This document shows, piece after piece, positions 1-10,908 of a stretch of DNA of 64,000 nt. Below the pieces are notes generated by a model that worked only from the letters and a program-made list of their open reading frames with translations, was not told the DNA's origin and did not search any database. Source of the DNA: Gammaproteobacteria bacterium UBA2679 (GTDB lineage Bacteria > Pseudomonadota > Gammaproteobacteria > Pseudomonadales > Oleiphilaceae). Positions within the stretch are counted from its first letter, which is position 1; each line of letters begins with the position of its first letter. The stretch covers positions 186,001-250,000 of the forward strand of contig DEMD01000011.1 of the NCBI GenBank assembly GCA_002354735.1, read 5' to 3'. The position numbers were made by a program, and so were the translations under genes.

Positions 1-2191
1 CCAGATACCAGTCACAATATTCGTTCCAGAAAAACTCATAGAGGGACTGCGCCAGCAGGTCGAAGCGATATTGTGCAATCTGTTTGTGGCACTCCTGTTC
101 GACATGCTGCAGGCGGGAAATGATCCAGCGTTCGGCCAGGCCGAGCTCGTAGTCGGTTTCGCCGTGCTGGCCACAGGACTGGCCTTCGACATTCATCAGC
201 ACGAAGCGCGTGGCATTCCAGATCTTGTTGCAGAAGTTGCGGTAGCCTTCGACGCGCTTCATATCGAAATTGATATCGCGACCGGTGCTCGCAAGAGAGC
301 AGAAGCAGAACCGTAGTGCATCAGTGCCATAAGCGGCGATACCTTCCGGGAACTCCTTGCGCGTCTGCTTTGTGATCTTCTCCGCCAGTTTCGGCTGCAT
401 GAGACCTTCGGTCCGCTTGGCTATGAGATCATCAAGCGAGATGCCGTCGATGATATCGAGCGGGTCAAGGACATTGCCCTTCGACTTCGACATCTTCTGG
501 CCTTCGCCGTCACGAACAAGACCATGTACATACACCGTCTTGAATGGCACCTGCGGTGTGCCGTCGTCATTTTTCAGTAGCTGGGTGCTCAGCATGATCA
601 TGCGTGCCACCCAGAAGAAGATGATGTCGAAGCCAGTGACCAGCACACTCGAAGGATGGAACATTTCGAGTTCAGGCGTTTTCTGTGGCCAGCCAAGCGT
701 GGAGAAAGTCCACAGTCCGGAGCTGAACCAGGTGTCCAGCACGTCCTCGTCCTGCCTCAGTGGTCGGTCGCCCAGCTTATGCGCTGCGCGCACCTCTGCT
801 TCGCTACGGCCGACATAGTGCTGGCCGTCTTCGTCGTACCAGGCCGGAATACGGTGTCCCCACCAGAGCTGCCGGCTGATACACCAGTCCTGAAGATCGC
901 GCATCCATGAGAAGTACATGTTCTCGTACTGCTTGGGCACGAATTGTATTTCGCCACGTTCGACGACGCCCATCGCCTGCTCGGCCATGGCGGAGGCCTT
1001 GACGTACCACTGGTCGGTTAGCCATGGCTCGATGACGACGCCGGAGCGATCGCCCTTGGGTATCTTGTTGCTATGCTTTTCTATCGTCTCCAGCAGGCCG
1101 AGTTGCTCCATCTCCAGAACAACCGCACGTCTGGCCTCGAAACGGTCCAGGCCCACCAGCGCGGGCGGCATATCGAGATCAGCACCAGGTAGTGGCTGGC
1201 CAGCGATATCGAAGGCCTGTGCACGCGACAGCACACGCGCGTGGCTATCAAAGATATTGATGAGCATCAGCGACTGTCGCTTGCCGACTTCGTAATCGTT
1301 GAAATCATGGGCCGGGGTGATCTTGACGCAGCCAGTGCCTTTTTCCGGGTCTGCATGCTCGTCGGCGACGATGGGGATGAGGCGTCCGGTCAGCGGTAGT
1401 TGAACCGATTGTCCAACGAGATCGCTATAACGCTCGTCGTCAGGGTGCACGGCGACGGCGGTATCACCCAGAAGGGTTTCCGGTCTGGTCGTTGCAACCA
1501 CCAGCCAGCGCTTGCCGTCTTTTGTGCTCGCATCGCCCGCCAGCGGATAACGGAAATGCCAGATATGTCCGTCCTGCTCGACATTGTCGACCTCGAGGTC
1601 GGAAATGGCAGTCTGCAGCTGAATATCCCAGTTGACGAGGCGCTTGCCGCGATAGATCAGACCATCCTCATGCAGACGAACGAAGGCTTCGAGTACCGCC
1701 GCCGAGAGCCCTTCGTCCATGGTGAAGCGCTCTCGCGACCAGTCCACGGAGGAGCCGAGGCGCCTGATCTGACTGGTGATGAAGCCGCCGGATTTCGCCT
1801 TCCACTCCCAGACTTTCTCCAGGAAGGCCTCACGCCCGAGTTCATGCCGGCTGATGCCTTCTGCCGCCAGCTGGCGCTCCACGATCATCTGCGTTGCGAT
1901 GCCGGCATGGTCGGTACCTGGCTGCCACAGTGTCGGATCGCCACACATGCGATGGTAGCGAATCATGGTGTCCATGATGGTGTTGTTGAAACCGTGACCC
2001 ATGTGCAGCCGACCAGTGACGTTCGGCGGTGGGATCATGATCGCGAAGGGATCACCATCACCTTCTGGCTGAAAGCAGCCGGCTGCTTCCCAGCGCTGGT
2101 ACCACGACTGCTCTATGTTCTGCGGCTGGTAGGTGGTATCCATCGCCGACGCGGCGCTCTCATTACTGTCGGTGCTGTGATTCTCATTCAT
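1..2191 (-). CDS. valS: Valyl-tRNA synthetase (3' end beyond the window)
   Basis: Cytoplasmic class I aminoacyl-tRNA synthetase that charges tRNA-Val and edits mischarged threonine. About 730 N-terminal residues are present; the gene runs off the left edge, so the C-terminal coiled coil is missing. The nucleotide-binding HIGH motif appears as [10 protein letters not shown] near residue 50 and the KMSKS loop is present around residue 550. The editing domain lies between them, and the zone after KMSKS carries the start of the anticodon-binding domain. The ATG at 2189-2191 follows the holC stop by 12 bases, so it is probably cotranscribed with pepA and holC. Family and order pepA-holC-valS are well known in Gammaproteobacteria. 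No anomaly seen. Confidence 0.97.
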   Translation of the reverse strand, partial: MNENHSTDSNESAASAMDTTYQPQNIEQSWYQRWEAAGCFQPEGDGDPFAIMIPPPNVTGRLHMGHGFNNTIMDTMIRYHRMCGDPTLWQPGTDHAGIATQMIVERQLAAEGISRHELGREAFLEKVWEWKAKSGGFITSQIRRLGSSVDWSRERFTMDEGLSAAVLEAFVRLHEDGLIYRGKRLVNWDIQLQTAISDLEVDNVEQDGHIWHFRYPLAGDASTKDGKRWLVVATTRPETLLGDTAVAVHPDDERYSDLVGQSVQLPLTGRLIPIVADEHADPEKGTGCVKITPAHDFNDYEVGKRQSLMLINIFDSHARVLSRAQAFDIAGQPLPGADLDMPPALVGLDRFEARRAVVLEMEQLGLLETIEKHSNKIPKGDRSGVVIEPWLTDQWYVKASAMAEQAMGVVERGEIQFVPKQYENMYFSWMRDLQDWCISRQLWWGHRIPAWYDEDGQHYVGRSEAEVRAAHKLGDRPLRQDEDVLDTWFSSGLWTFSTLGWPQKTPELEMFHPSSVLVTGFDIIFFWVARMIMLSTQLLKNDDGTPQVPFKTVYVHGLVRDGEGQKMSKSKGNVLDPLDIIDGISLDDLIAKRTEGLMQPKLAEKITKQTRKEFPEGIAAYGTDALRFCFCSLASTGRDINFDMKRVEGYRNFCNKIWNATRFVLMNVEGQSCGQHGETDYELGLAERWIISRLQHVEQECHKQIAQYRFDLLAQSLYEFFWNEYCDWYL

Positions 2192-2203
2192 GGTTGTACT
2201 GCT

Positions 2204-2734
2204 TCAATTCCGTATTTCGTGATAATTAAGTTTGAAGTTGCGCGCTCTGAGCTGGCGGTAGCAGGTTCGTGCCATTTCGCGACCGGATTCGCCTGGCTCG
2301 ACGATGAAGGTCAGCCGTTCACAGGCACTTGCGACGCTGTTCATCAGTACCGGGTCGTCCAGCAGTTGCTGGAGAATGCCAGGTAAAAGCAGGATCTTGC
2401 GGCTGAGCAGGTCAGGACGGCGCGCCGCCTGAGCTGGTGCAGCAAAGACAAGCCGGCACAAGTCCAAGGCAAGGCTAACCGCCGGGCCCTCGTCGTCATC
2501 GAGCAGGGTCATGTATTCAACGAAGGTTTCAGGCTGCGCCCTGTCGAATATCCTGTCGAGATGGCCAAGCGTGGTGCTGGTACACAGGCCGAGAAAGCGA
2601 TCGGCAAACTGCTGGCGCTGACATACGAAGCGGTGAAGAAACTGCGCCCACCGTACATCGTTGCCAAGCACGAAGAAGTCCGCTTCTCTGGTTACTGCCC
2701 CTGTCGCGTGATCGGGAGCCTCTGCAGCAGACAA
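2204..2734 (-). CDS. holC: DNA polymerase III chi subunit (HolC)
   Basis: Probable chi subunit of the clamp-loader assembly, which binds SSB and links it to the tau/gamma complex through psi. The product is 176 aa, longer than the usual ~140-150. The start of the fold (ADFFVLGND near residue 20) and the typical C-terminal pattern ending YRQLRARNFKLNYHEIRN fit HolC, but the middle is divergent. The start is a TTG; a Shine-Dalgarno AGGA overlaps the pepA stop codon, 11 bases upstream of the gene. The position between pepA and valS is the classic holC location and carries much of the identification. A divergent lineage-specific form is likely. Confidence 0.78.
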   Translation of the reverse strand: MSAAEAPDHATGAVTREADFFVLGNDVRWAQFLHRFVCQRQQFADRFLGLCTSTTLGHLDRIFDRAQPETFVEYMTLLDDDEGPAVSLALDLCRLVFAAPAQAARRPDLLSRKILLLPGILQQLLDDPVLMNSVASACERLTFIVEPGESGREMARTCYRQLRARNFKLNYHEIRN

Positions 2735-2745
2735 GGGCGCCGGTC

Positions 2746-4422
2746 CTAAACCTGCGCGAGCAGGTAATTAAGAAGCTGCGGCACAGGACGACCGCTTGCT
2801 GCTTTCTTGGCACCAGTGACCCATGCAGTACCTGCCACGTCGAGGTGTGCCCAGCGATATTCCTTGGTGAAGCGTGAGAGGAAGCAGGCCGCTGTAATGG
2901 TGCCTGCGCCTTTCGAGCCAATGTTCTGGATATCGGCAAAGGGACTGTCGATCTGCGGTTGATACACGTCCCACAAGGGCAGTCGCCAGCTGCGGTCGCC
3001 ACTCCGCTGACCGGCGGCGAGGAGCGCCTGCGCCAATTCATCGTCCTTCGACAGCAAGGCTGAGGTCTCGTGACCCAGGGCCACGATACACGCGCCTGTC
3101 AGCGTGGCAATGTCGACGACCGTAGCCGGCTTGAACTTCTTGATCCAGGTGAGGGTGTCGCAGAGCACCAGACGACCTTCCGCATCAGTGTTCAATATTT
3201 CCACAGTCTGGCCGGACATGGTGGTGACGATGTCGCCAGGCTTGCTCGCCCGTGCGCTTGGCATGTTTTCCGCCGCAGCAATAACGCCGACGACATTGAT
3301 GGCTGGCTGTAGCTCGGCGATTGCTTTCATAACGCCCATTACAGAGGCCGCGCCACACATGTCGTACTTCATTTCGTCCATGCCAGCGCCCGGCTTGAGG
3401 CTGATGCCACCGGTATCGAAGGTGATGCCCTTGCCGACGAGTACGTGTGCCTCATCACCGGACTTTGCGCCCATATAGCGCATAGCGATGATGCGCGGCG
3501 GTTCATCGCTGCCCTTGGAGACTGACAGGAATGCACCCATGTTCAGCTTCTTGATTGCTTTTTCGTCGAGAATTTCACAATCGATGTGCTTGTAATCGCG
3601 CGCCAGTGCTTCAGCCTGGTCGGCCAGGTAGCGGGGCGTGCAGACATTGCCTGGGGCGTTACCCAGATTTTTTGTCAATGTCATGCCGGCTGCCAGTGCC
3701 GCCGCCGTCTTGAGCGACCGGCGGAGATCCTGCGCGCTGAGTTCATCGTTGTCGGGACTGACGAAGCTCACCTTCTTCAGCTTCGGCACCTTTTCAGCCG
3801 AGCTGGTCTTGAAGTCGTTGTAGCGATAGACAACTGCATCATAGGCAAGCATGGCCTGGGCAAAACAATCAGCAGCCAGAATTCGAGTGCTATCACCATG
3901 ACCGAGACTCAGGCTCTGGTCATCGGCTGGTGAGTGCTCGCTCATCTCATCGACAAGTGCAGCCGTCCAGGCGTCGGTAATCTCTGTGGCCTTGCAGGCT
4001 ACGGCTGCGCCTGCAGCACCCTGAGCGATCTTGATGAATTTCTGGACCGTGATTTCAGCTGGTGCGCCAACACCGACGAGGATGATTTTTGCAGGTAGCG
4101 CAGCGCCGCTGTCGTTTTGCAGACCTGCTGTTCTGAGCAGACAGGTCGAACCCGGCTCAGGGCTGGCGTCGCCTGAAGATACCATCGCACCAATCAGGCC
4201 ATTGAGCTGACTATCCAGTTCGGCTGCCACACCTGAAAGTGGTGCGGCCTTGGCTGTGTCGCCGGCCTCGGCAGTGCGCCGGGATCGTGCTTTGCCACTT
4301 TGGGCGGTGGTGTCGGATCTGGCTGTGCCACCGGCGTCTGCAGAAGGCTCTGCGAACAGGGCGACGAGGAGACATTCAGTCTTTTTTTCGAACGCTGTTT
4401 CGACAATGCTGTGCTTGATCAC
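2746..4422 (-). CDS. pepA: Cytosol (leucyl) aminopeptidase PepA
   Basis: M17 aminopeptidase with two metal ions, which removes N-terminal residues from peptides; PepA homologues also bind DNA. The catalytic C-terminal domain is intact, with the NTDAEGRL signature and VGKGITFDTGG metal-site segment. I place the start at the GTG at 4420-4422, preceded by AAAGG with 8-base spacing; the frame is open further upstream but that part is not PepA-like. With this start the protein is 558 aa against about 500 for the family. The surplus is an Ala/Gly/Ser/Thr-rich insertion at about residues 32-80 of the N-terminal domain. It diverges from lptF and leads the pepA-holC-valS operon. Confidence 0.95.
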   Translation of the reverse strand: MIKHSIVETAFEKKTECLLVALFAEPSADAGGTARSDTTAQSGKARSRRTAEAGDTAKAAPLSGVAAELDSQLNGLIGAMVSSGDASPEPGSTCLLRTAGLQNDSGAALPAKIILVGVGAPAEITVQKFIKIAQGAAGAAVACKATEITDAWTAALVDEMSEHSPADDQSLSLGHGDSTRILAADCFAQAMLAYDAVVYRYNDFKTSSAEKVPKLKKVSFVSPDNDELSAQDLRRSLKTAAALAAGMTLTKNLGNAPGNVCTPRYLADQAEALARDYKHIDCEILDEKAIKKLNMGAFLSVSKGSDEPPRIIAMRYMGAKSGDEAHVLVGKGITFDTGGISLKPGAGMDEMKYDMCGAASVMGVMKAIAELQPAINVVGVIAAAENMPSARASKPGDIVTTMSGQTVEILNTDAEGRLVLCDTLTWIKKFKPATVVDIATLTGACIVALGHETSALLSKDDELAQALLAAGQRSGDRSWRLPLWDVYQPQIDSPFADIQNIGSKGAGTITAACFLSRFTKEYRWAHLDVAGTAWVTGAKKAASGRPVPQLLNYLLAQV

Positions 4423-4485
4423 TATTGAAGCCTTTGTTCTGGAGTTGTTTGAGTTCAGTTCTGGTCGCCTGACTACAAGACGGGT

Positions 4486-4515
4486 AGTATAGGCCGCTCG
4501 ATAGCGAAATAACCA
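4486..4515 (-). promoter_or_regulatory. Candidate sigma70 promoter of pepA-holC-valS
   Basis: Read on the minus strand, TATACT (4491-4486) matches the -10 consensus at five of six positions. TGGTTA (4515-4510) is a weak -35 with an 18-base spacer. It would give a leader of roughly 55-60 bases before the GTG start. Assigned by eye only. Confidence 0.35.
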
Positions 4516-4604
4516 GAGGCCGGAGCCCGCGTTTAGTGTCCTACGCCATACTTCACGTTCCCGATCGAAATGCATCACCCGCAGTTTCAAAGACACTCGT
4601 CTGA

Positions 4605-5753
4605 ATGAGTCACGCCATCATTGCGCGCTATATATCGCGCCAGTTGCTGACCAGTATGGCAGCGGTCACGCTGATCCTGCTGTTGATATTCATGAGCGGC
4701 CGTTTCATTCGCTATCTGGCAGATGTCGCCTCGGGACGTTTCTCGGCAGACGTACTGTTCGCCGTGATGGGTTACCGTCTGCCTGGTTTCCTCGAGCTCA
4801 TCCTGCCGCTGGCTTTCTTCCTCGGCATCCTGCTCGCGTATGGCCGGATGTACATGGAAAGCGAGATGACGGTACTCAGCGCCTGCGGGATGAGCCCGCA
4901 ACAGCTCGTGGTCATCACCATGATTCCGGCTTCGGTTGTCATGGCCATCGTTGCGGCACTGAGCCTGTATATGAGCCCCTGGGGCGTGAGACACGTCGAG
5001 CGGATTTTCTATGAGCAGAGCAAGGTCACCGAGTTCGAGCTATTGGTGCCTGGCCGTTTCCAGAGTCTCAGAGACGGGAACCGCGTAACCTATACCGAGT
5101 CGCTGTCGGCAGACAAGACCGAGATGCAATCGGTATTCATTGCCGAGCGAGATGAAACGGACGGAACGATTGCCGTTCTGGTAGCCGAGCGGGGACGGCA
5201 GGAAATCATGCCTGAAACCGGCACTCGCTACATCATTCTCGACGACGGCGCCCGCTATGATGGCCAGCCCGGTCGCAGCGATTATTCGGTCGTGACTTAT
5301 CAGGACTACGGGCTGAAGCTCACGGATTCCCTTGAAGGCCGCAAGCGCGAGCAGATCGAAGGGCTGCCGACGGCATCGCTCTGGCGCTCCGCGACCCCTG
5401 AGCATGAGGCGCTATTGCAATGGCGGCTATCACTGCCGCTGCTGGTTCCCGTTGTGGCACTCATTGCCATTGCCATGTCCAGGGTGAATCCGCGTCAGGG
5501 CCGATTCTTCCATCTGCTGCCGGCCATGCTGGTCTATCTGGCTTATCTCGGTCTGCTCATTGTCGCGCGCAAGCAACTGGAGAAGGAGCGTTTGCCTGAA
5601 TGGCTCGGGCTCTGGGTTGTTCACATTGCGTTCTTTATCCTTGCCTTGTTCATGATATTCGGACCGAAGCTGCTGCAGCGACTGTTCGGCAGCAAGAAGA
5701 CGCTTCCACCTGCCTATGCACAATTCCCGCCGCAGACAGGAGCGGGTGAATGA
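4605..5753 (+). CDS. lptF: LPS export permease LptF
   Basis: Inner-membrane permease of the LptB2FGC complex, which extracts lipopolysaccharide from the inner membrane and feeds it to the Lpt bridge. The 382-aa product has the YjgP/YjgQ layout: membrane segments at about 15-35, 55-80 and 100-125, a periplasmic beta-jellyroll region (about 130-265), then three C-terminal membrane helices (about 270-360). The C-terminal tail of about 20 residues is Pro/Ala-rich. The gene diverges from pepA and its stop region overlaps the lptG start by 4 bases, so the two are translationally coupled. Confidence 0.96.
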   Translation: MSHAIIARYISRQLLTSMAAVTLILLLIFMSGRFIRYLADVASGRFSADVLFAVMGYRLPGFLELILPLAFFLGILLAYGRMYMESEMTVLSACGMSPQQLVVITMIPASVVMAIVAALSLYMSPWGVRHVERIFYEQSKVTEFELLVPGRFQSLRDGNRVTYTESLSADKTEMQSVFIAERDETDGTIAVLVAERGRQEIMPETGTRYIILDDGARYDGQPGRSDYSVVTYQDYGLKLTDSLEGRKREQIEGLPTASLWRSATPEHEALLQWRLSLPLLVPVVALIAIAMSRVNPRQGRFFHLLPAMLVYLAYLGLLIVARKQLEKERLPEWLGLWVVHIAFFILALFMIFGPKLLQRLFGSKKTLPPAYAQFPPQTGAGE

Positions 5754-6826
5754 TTCTTTCTAACGGTAAGCTGCTCAACCGCTACGTCACCTTGACGGTG
5801 GCGGGGGCAATGATGGTCGTGCTGTTTATCGTGCTTGCGCTGGACCTGGTGTTTGCATTCATCGCTGAAACGGATGATCTCAAGAACAGCTACCAGTTTC
5901 CGCAGGCACTCGAGTTCATGTTGCTCACCGTGCCCCGGCGCATTTATGACTATCTGCCACTCGCAGCGTTCATCGGCAGTCTTGTCGGCCTGGGTACACT
6001 CGCCAACAGTTCCGAACTCACGGTCATGCGGTCGGCGGGTGTGTCCATCGCCCGCCTGATCTGGATGGCCATGAAGCCCGCGCTGGTCGTGGTCGTAGCA
6101 GGGCTGCTCATCGGTGAATATGTTGCCCCCTATACCGAGCAGCGTGCGCAAACCCAGAAGGCGGTACAGCAGGGCGCGTCCGACAACCTGGCTTCGAGCA
6201 GCGGCGTCTGGCACCGCGAGGGCGAGTCCTATATGCACTTCAACGCCGTACAGCTCGACGGCACGCTCTATGGCGTGAGTCTGTTCGAGCTCGATGTCAA
6301 CAACCGTTTGCAGAGCGCAAGTTTTGCCAGGCGCGCGGTGTATGACAGCGGTAACTGGCAGCTGTTGGAGGTGAGTACCACAAGTTTCGAAGGCAGCCGC
6401 ACGAGCAGTCGCTTCGAACAAAGCCGGGACTGGCAAACAGGCCTTACACCTGGCGTCTTGAAGGTGTTGATCGTCAAGCCAGAGTACCTGTCCATCAAGG
6501 GGCTCTACACCTACATGAACTACCTCCGGGCGCAGGCGCTTGATGCCAGCGAGTATGCGATGGCATTCTGGAAGAAGGTGCTGCAACCAGCCGCCACAGC
6601 CGTGCTCGTGCTCATAGCCATCTCCTTCATTTTCGGTCCTTTACGCTCGGTGACCATGGGCTTTCGCGTTTTTTGCGGAATCATCGTCGGACTTCTGTTC
6701 AAATATGCCCAGGATCTGCTGGGCCCCGCGAGCCTGGTCTTCGGCTTCAACCCAATAATCGCCACGCTGACGCCCATTATCGTGAGTGCTGTTATTGGTA
6801 TTGTGCTATTGCGGCGGGTGCGCTGA
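5750..6826 (+). CDS. lptG: LPS export permease LptG
   Basis: Partner permease of LptF in the LPS transporter. The 358-aa product has the same topology: N-terminal helices at about 12-35, 60-80 and 98-120, a periplasmic beta domain, and three C-terminal helices (about 280-355). It starts inside the lptF stop region (ATGA overlap), which is the usual arrangement. Length and order are normal for the family. Confidence 0.96.
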   Translation: MILSNGKLLNRYVTLTVAGAMMVVLFIVLALDLVFAFIAETDDLKNSYQFPQALEFMLLTVPRRIYDYLPLAAFIGSLVGLGTLANSSELTVMRSAGVSIARLIWMAMKPALVVVVAGLLIGEYVAPYTEQRAQTQKAVQQGASDNLASSSGVWHREGESYMHFNAVQLDGTLYGVSLFELDVNNRLQSASFARRAVYDSGNWQLLEVSTTSFEGSRTSSRFEQSRDWQTGLTPGVLKVLIVKPEYLSIKGLYTYMNYLRAQALDASEYAMAFWKKVLQPAATAVLVLIAISFIFGPLRSVTMGFRVFCGIIVGLLFKYAQDLLGPASLVFGFNPIIATLTPIIVSAVIGIVLLRRVR

Positions 6827-6869
6827 TTCATTCTGTGTCGATTAGACAGTTGTCAGGAGTTTGTATCGG

Positions 6870-8465
6870 TTGAAGCGAACAGGCAAGCGGTTCAGGCCAG
6901 GGTCGGCTGACAGCCAGTATGATGTCATCATCATCGGGTCAGGTATTGGCTCGCTGGTTTGCGCCGCGCTGCTTGCGCTTCGCAACCATCGTGTGTGTGT
7001 GCTCGAGCAGCACTACACCACTGGCGGCCTGACGCAGACCTTCGAACGTGCCGGTTATGAATGGGACATCGGTCTCAACGCCATCGGCGGCGTACTGCGG
7101 AGTACCGATCAGTTGCGTCGGCTCTTCGATATGGTCAGTTCAGGTCGGCTGCAATGGACTGCGCTGCCTGATAATGAAGATCAGGTCTATATCAATGATC
7201 AGCACTATTCACTGCCAGCTGGTCGGGAGGCGCTGCGCTCGAATTTGAAAGCCTACTTTCCGCTCGAGCACAAGGCGATCGACCGATACATCTCGATGGT
7301 TGATGACCTGGCTGGTCGCACTCGTCAATTGTATGCATGGCAGGCGCTGCGCAAGCCATATGCCGCGGTTGCCGGGCTGTGGCGGCGGGTCGGTTTGCCT
7401 GCCTGGGCCTGGCAGACAACAGCTGAGGTCATGAATTCGCTGACCGGTAACCAGATGCTGGCAAGCGTCCTGACGAGTCGCTGGGGCAACTACGGTCTTC
7501 CACCTGCGCAGTCCGCTTTTCTGATGCATGCGCTGGCGGTCAGTCACTTCTTTTCCGGGCGAGCTTGCCCACAGGGTGGCGGCTGGGCTATTGCCGATAG
7601 CATCATTCCTACTATCGAAGCTGCCGGTGGCGATGTGTTCACCTACGCCAAAGTCAATGCCATCACGCTAAACGGTCGTAAGGCTGTTGGTGTCGTAGTG
7701 GATTCGAGTGAGCAGATCCGTGCGCCGATAATCATTAGCGGCGCGGGCCTGCTGCCGACGCTGCAGCTCCTCCCGCGTTCAGAATTTCTGCAAAACAGCC
7801 TGTTCAGCCGGCTCGGTCACCTGAAGCTGTCTACCGGGCACCTGGCGCTCTTTATCGGTTTGAAGGGCGATGCCCAGACGCTGGGGCTCTCGCAGCAGAC
7901 TTACTGGCTGAGCCCCAGCCCCCGCCATGACGAAAACCTCGCCGCGTTCGACAAGGACCCGGGCGCACCATTACCGCTCACTCATATTACGTTTCCATCG
8001 TCACGTGCAGTGACCTGGCCAGAACAGTATCCCGGACGTTCCACTGCGCAGGTGCTCGTTCCGGCACGCTGCGAGTGGTTTGACAACTGGGCGCAGACCA
8101 GCTGGAACCAGCGAGGCGATGGCTATGATCAACTCAAGAGCGTCTTTACCGATAGACTCCTGAGCCAGTTGCTCAAGGTCAGACCGGATCTTGAAGCAGC
8201 ACTCGATTTTTCCGAACTCTCCACGCCCTTGTCGACCCGCCACTTTCTCAATAACATCCAGGGTGAAATGTTTGGATTGGCGCATACGCCGGCACGATTC
8301 CGCGAAAGTGTGTTGCATCCGCAGACGCCGGTATCGAATCTGTATTTGACCGGATCGGACGTCGTGACGGCCGGACTTGGCGGCGCTGCGAGGGCAGGCA
8401 TGCTGACGGCTTCAGTGGTCCTCGGCCTCGAAAGTCTGGCCCATCTGTCGGTCCTGCGTTTTTAG
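6870..8465 (+). CDS. FAD-dependent oxidoreductase, retinol saturase / CrtI-like
   Basis: Flavoprotein of the phytoene desaturase/retinol saturase family. The N-terminal dinucleotide fold is clear (DVIIIGSGIGSLVCAALLA followed by the acidic end of beta-2 in VLEQH). The C-terminal FAD signature is also present (NLYLTGSDVVTAGLGGAARAG, then a hydrophobic helix). About 531 aa. A TTG at 6870 is preferred because AGGAG at 6855-6859 sits 10 bases upstream; the other in-frame TTG at 6861 is too close. The substrate cannot be told from sequence. It lies alone between lptFG and the arginine operon with no carotenoid genes nearby, so a lipid or isoprenoid saturase role is only a guess. Confidence 0.8.
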   Translation: MKRTGKRFRPGSADSQYDVIIIGSGIGSLVCAALLALRNHRVCVLEQHYTTGGLTQTFERAGYEWDIGLNAIGGVLRSTDQLRRLFDMVSSGRLQWTALPDNEDQVYINDQHYSLPAGREALRSNLKAYFPLEHKAIDRYISMVDDLAGRTRQLYAWQALRKPYAAVAGLWRRVGLPAWAWQTTAEVMNSLTGNQMLASVLTSRWGNYGLPPAQSAFLMHALAVSHFFSGRACPQGGGWAIADSIIPTIEAAGGDVFTYAKVNAITLNGRKAVGVVVDSSEQIRAPIIISGAGLLPTLQLLPRSEFLQNSLFSRLGHLKLSTGHLALFIGLKGDAQTLGLSQQTYWLSPSPRHDENLAAFDKDPGAPLPLTHITFPSSRAVTWPEQYPGRSTAQVLVPARCEWFDNWAQTSWNQRGDGYDQLKSVFTDRLLSQLLKVRPDLEAALDFSELSTPLSTRHFLNNIQGEMFGLAHTPARFRESVLHPQTPVSNLYLTGSDVVTAGLGGAARAGMLTASVVLGLESLAHLSVLRF

Positions 8466-8509
8466 TATGAGAGCCGGCTGGCATTTCGAATGTCTACGGC
8501 ACACAATAG

Positions 8510-9780
<1,271 letters not shown>

Positions 9781-9781
<1 letters not shown>

Positions 9782-10866
9782 TGATTATCGTGCGGCCAGT
9801 CCAGGCTGGTGATCAGCCTGGCATCGAAAAGTTGATCTTTGAGAGCGAAGCACCGATCTCTTCGTTACCCACCGATCGTGAATGGCTCGGCCGCCGAATC
9901 GAACAGTCGGTGCAGAGCTTCCGTCACGACGCCGAGCTCAAGGGCTCGGAGCGCTTCATCTTCGTCCTGTATGACGAGGAGCATCGGGAGGTGCTTGGTA
10001 CGGCGGGACTGAGTACCGTGGCCGGCGCTGAAGTACCGTTCTACAACTATCGACTCGACGAAATCATCCACGCCTCCAAAGCACACGGCGTCTACAATCC
10101 GGTCCAGATCCTCAGTCTTGCCCATGATCTCAGTAACGCTACGCTGTTATCGTCATTCACCCTCGCTAATCGGCTGAAGGCCACTGAATATCGTGATCTG
10201 CTGTCGCGAGCGAGGCTGCTTTACATGCACCACTGCAGGGAGCGCTTTCAACGCCGTTGCATCGTCGAAATCCAGGGCGTCGCCGTGGATCATGGCCGCT
10301 ATCCCGGCACGTCACCGTTCTGGGAAAATGTCGGCAGACATTTTTTCGATATCGACTTCATGGAAGCTGATCAGCACGTCGCCACACTGGGCAAGACCTT
10401 CATCGCCGAGTTGATGCCAGCTACGCCGCTTTATCTTCCGTTATTGCATGAAGAGGCGAGGGCAGTTATCGGTCTCCCGCACGAGCAGGCTGCGCCGAAC
10501 ATGCGATTCCTTCAAAGTCAGGGTTTCGAACTGAGCCAGTATGTCGATATTTTCGATGCTGGCCCGGTGCTTGAGGCGCCGACTGAACGGCTCGTGAAAG
10601 GCCAGCAGGTTGTCGCCAAGCAGGTACGACTCAGTTCCGGTGGCAAATATGCCTCAGGCGGACAGGGCGCAGCAATGGGCGCGGCCTACATCGGTATGAA
10701 TGGAGATCTCACGGATTTTCGTGCGACGCTCATGCAAATGACCGAGGGGCTGGGTGATGTGCAACGTATCCGCAAACAGGATGCAGATGCACTTCGACTA
10801 GCAGAGAACGATACCTTGTTTTACTCGCGCATCAGACCGGGACAGGCCGCTTATGAACTCAGTTGA
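9781..10866 (+). CDS. aruF: Arginine N-succinyltransferase, first subunit (AruF-type)
   Basis: AstA-family acyltransferase that transfers succinyl from succinyl-CoA to the alpha-amino group of arginine (and ornithine), the first step of the AST pathway. The 361-aa product starts MIIVRPVQAGD, as in the family, and carries the conserved blocks YNYRLDEIIHASK, LSRARLLYMHH, SPFWENVGRHFF and FIAELMPATPLYLPLL. It begins within the astC stop codon. Two AstA paralogues in tandem is the Pseudomonas arrangement, where AruF and AruG form one heteromeric enzyme; that assembly is inferred here. Confidence 0.93.
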
Positions 10867-10908
10867 CCAACCGACGCGTCTCCTCTCCAGCGTTCTGGAG
10901 CTAGCATC

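Noticed and set aside
1400..2386. Long plus-strand open frame opposite valS
   Set aside because: It lies antisense to a conserved synthetase with all motifs intact; such frames are common opposite GC-rich genes and the translation resembles no protein.
8479..8493. Sigma54-like sequence upstream of astC (TGGCAT, then GT at the -12 position)
   Set aside because: The -12 GC dinucleotide is missing (GT instead), so the match is too weak to call, although sigma54 or regulator control of this pathway is known in other bacteria.
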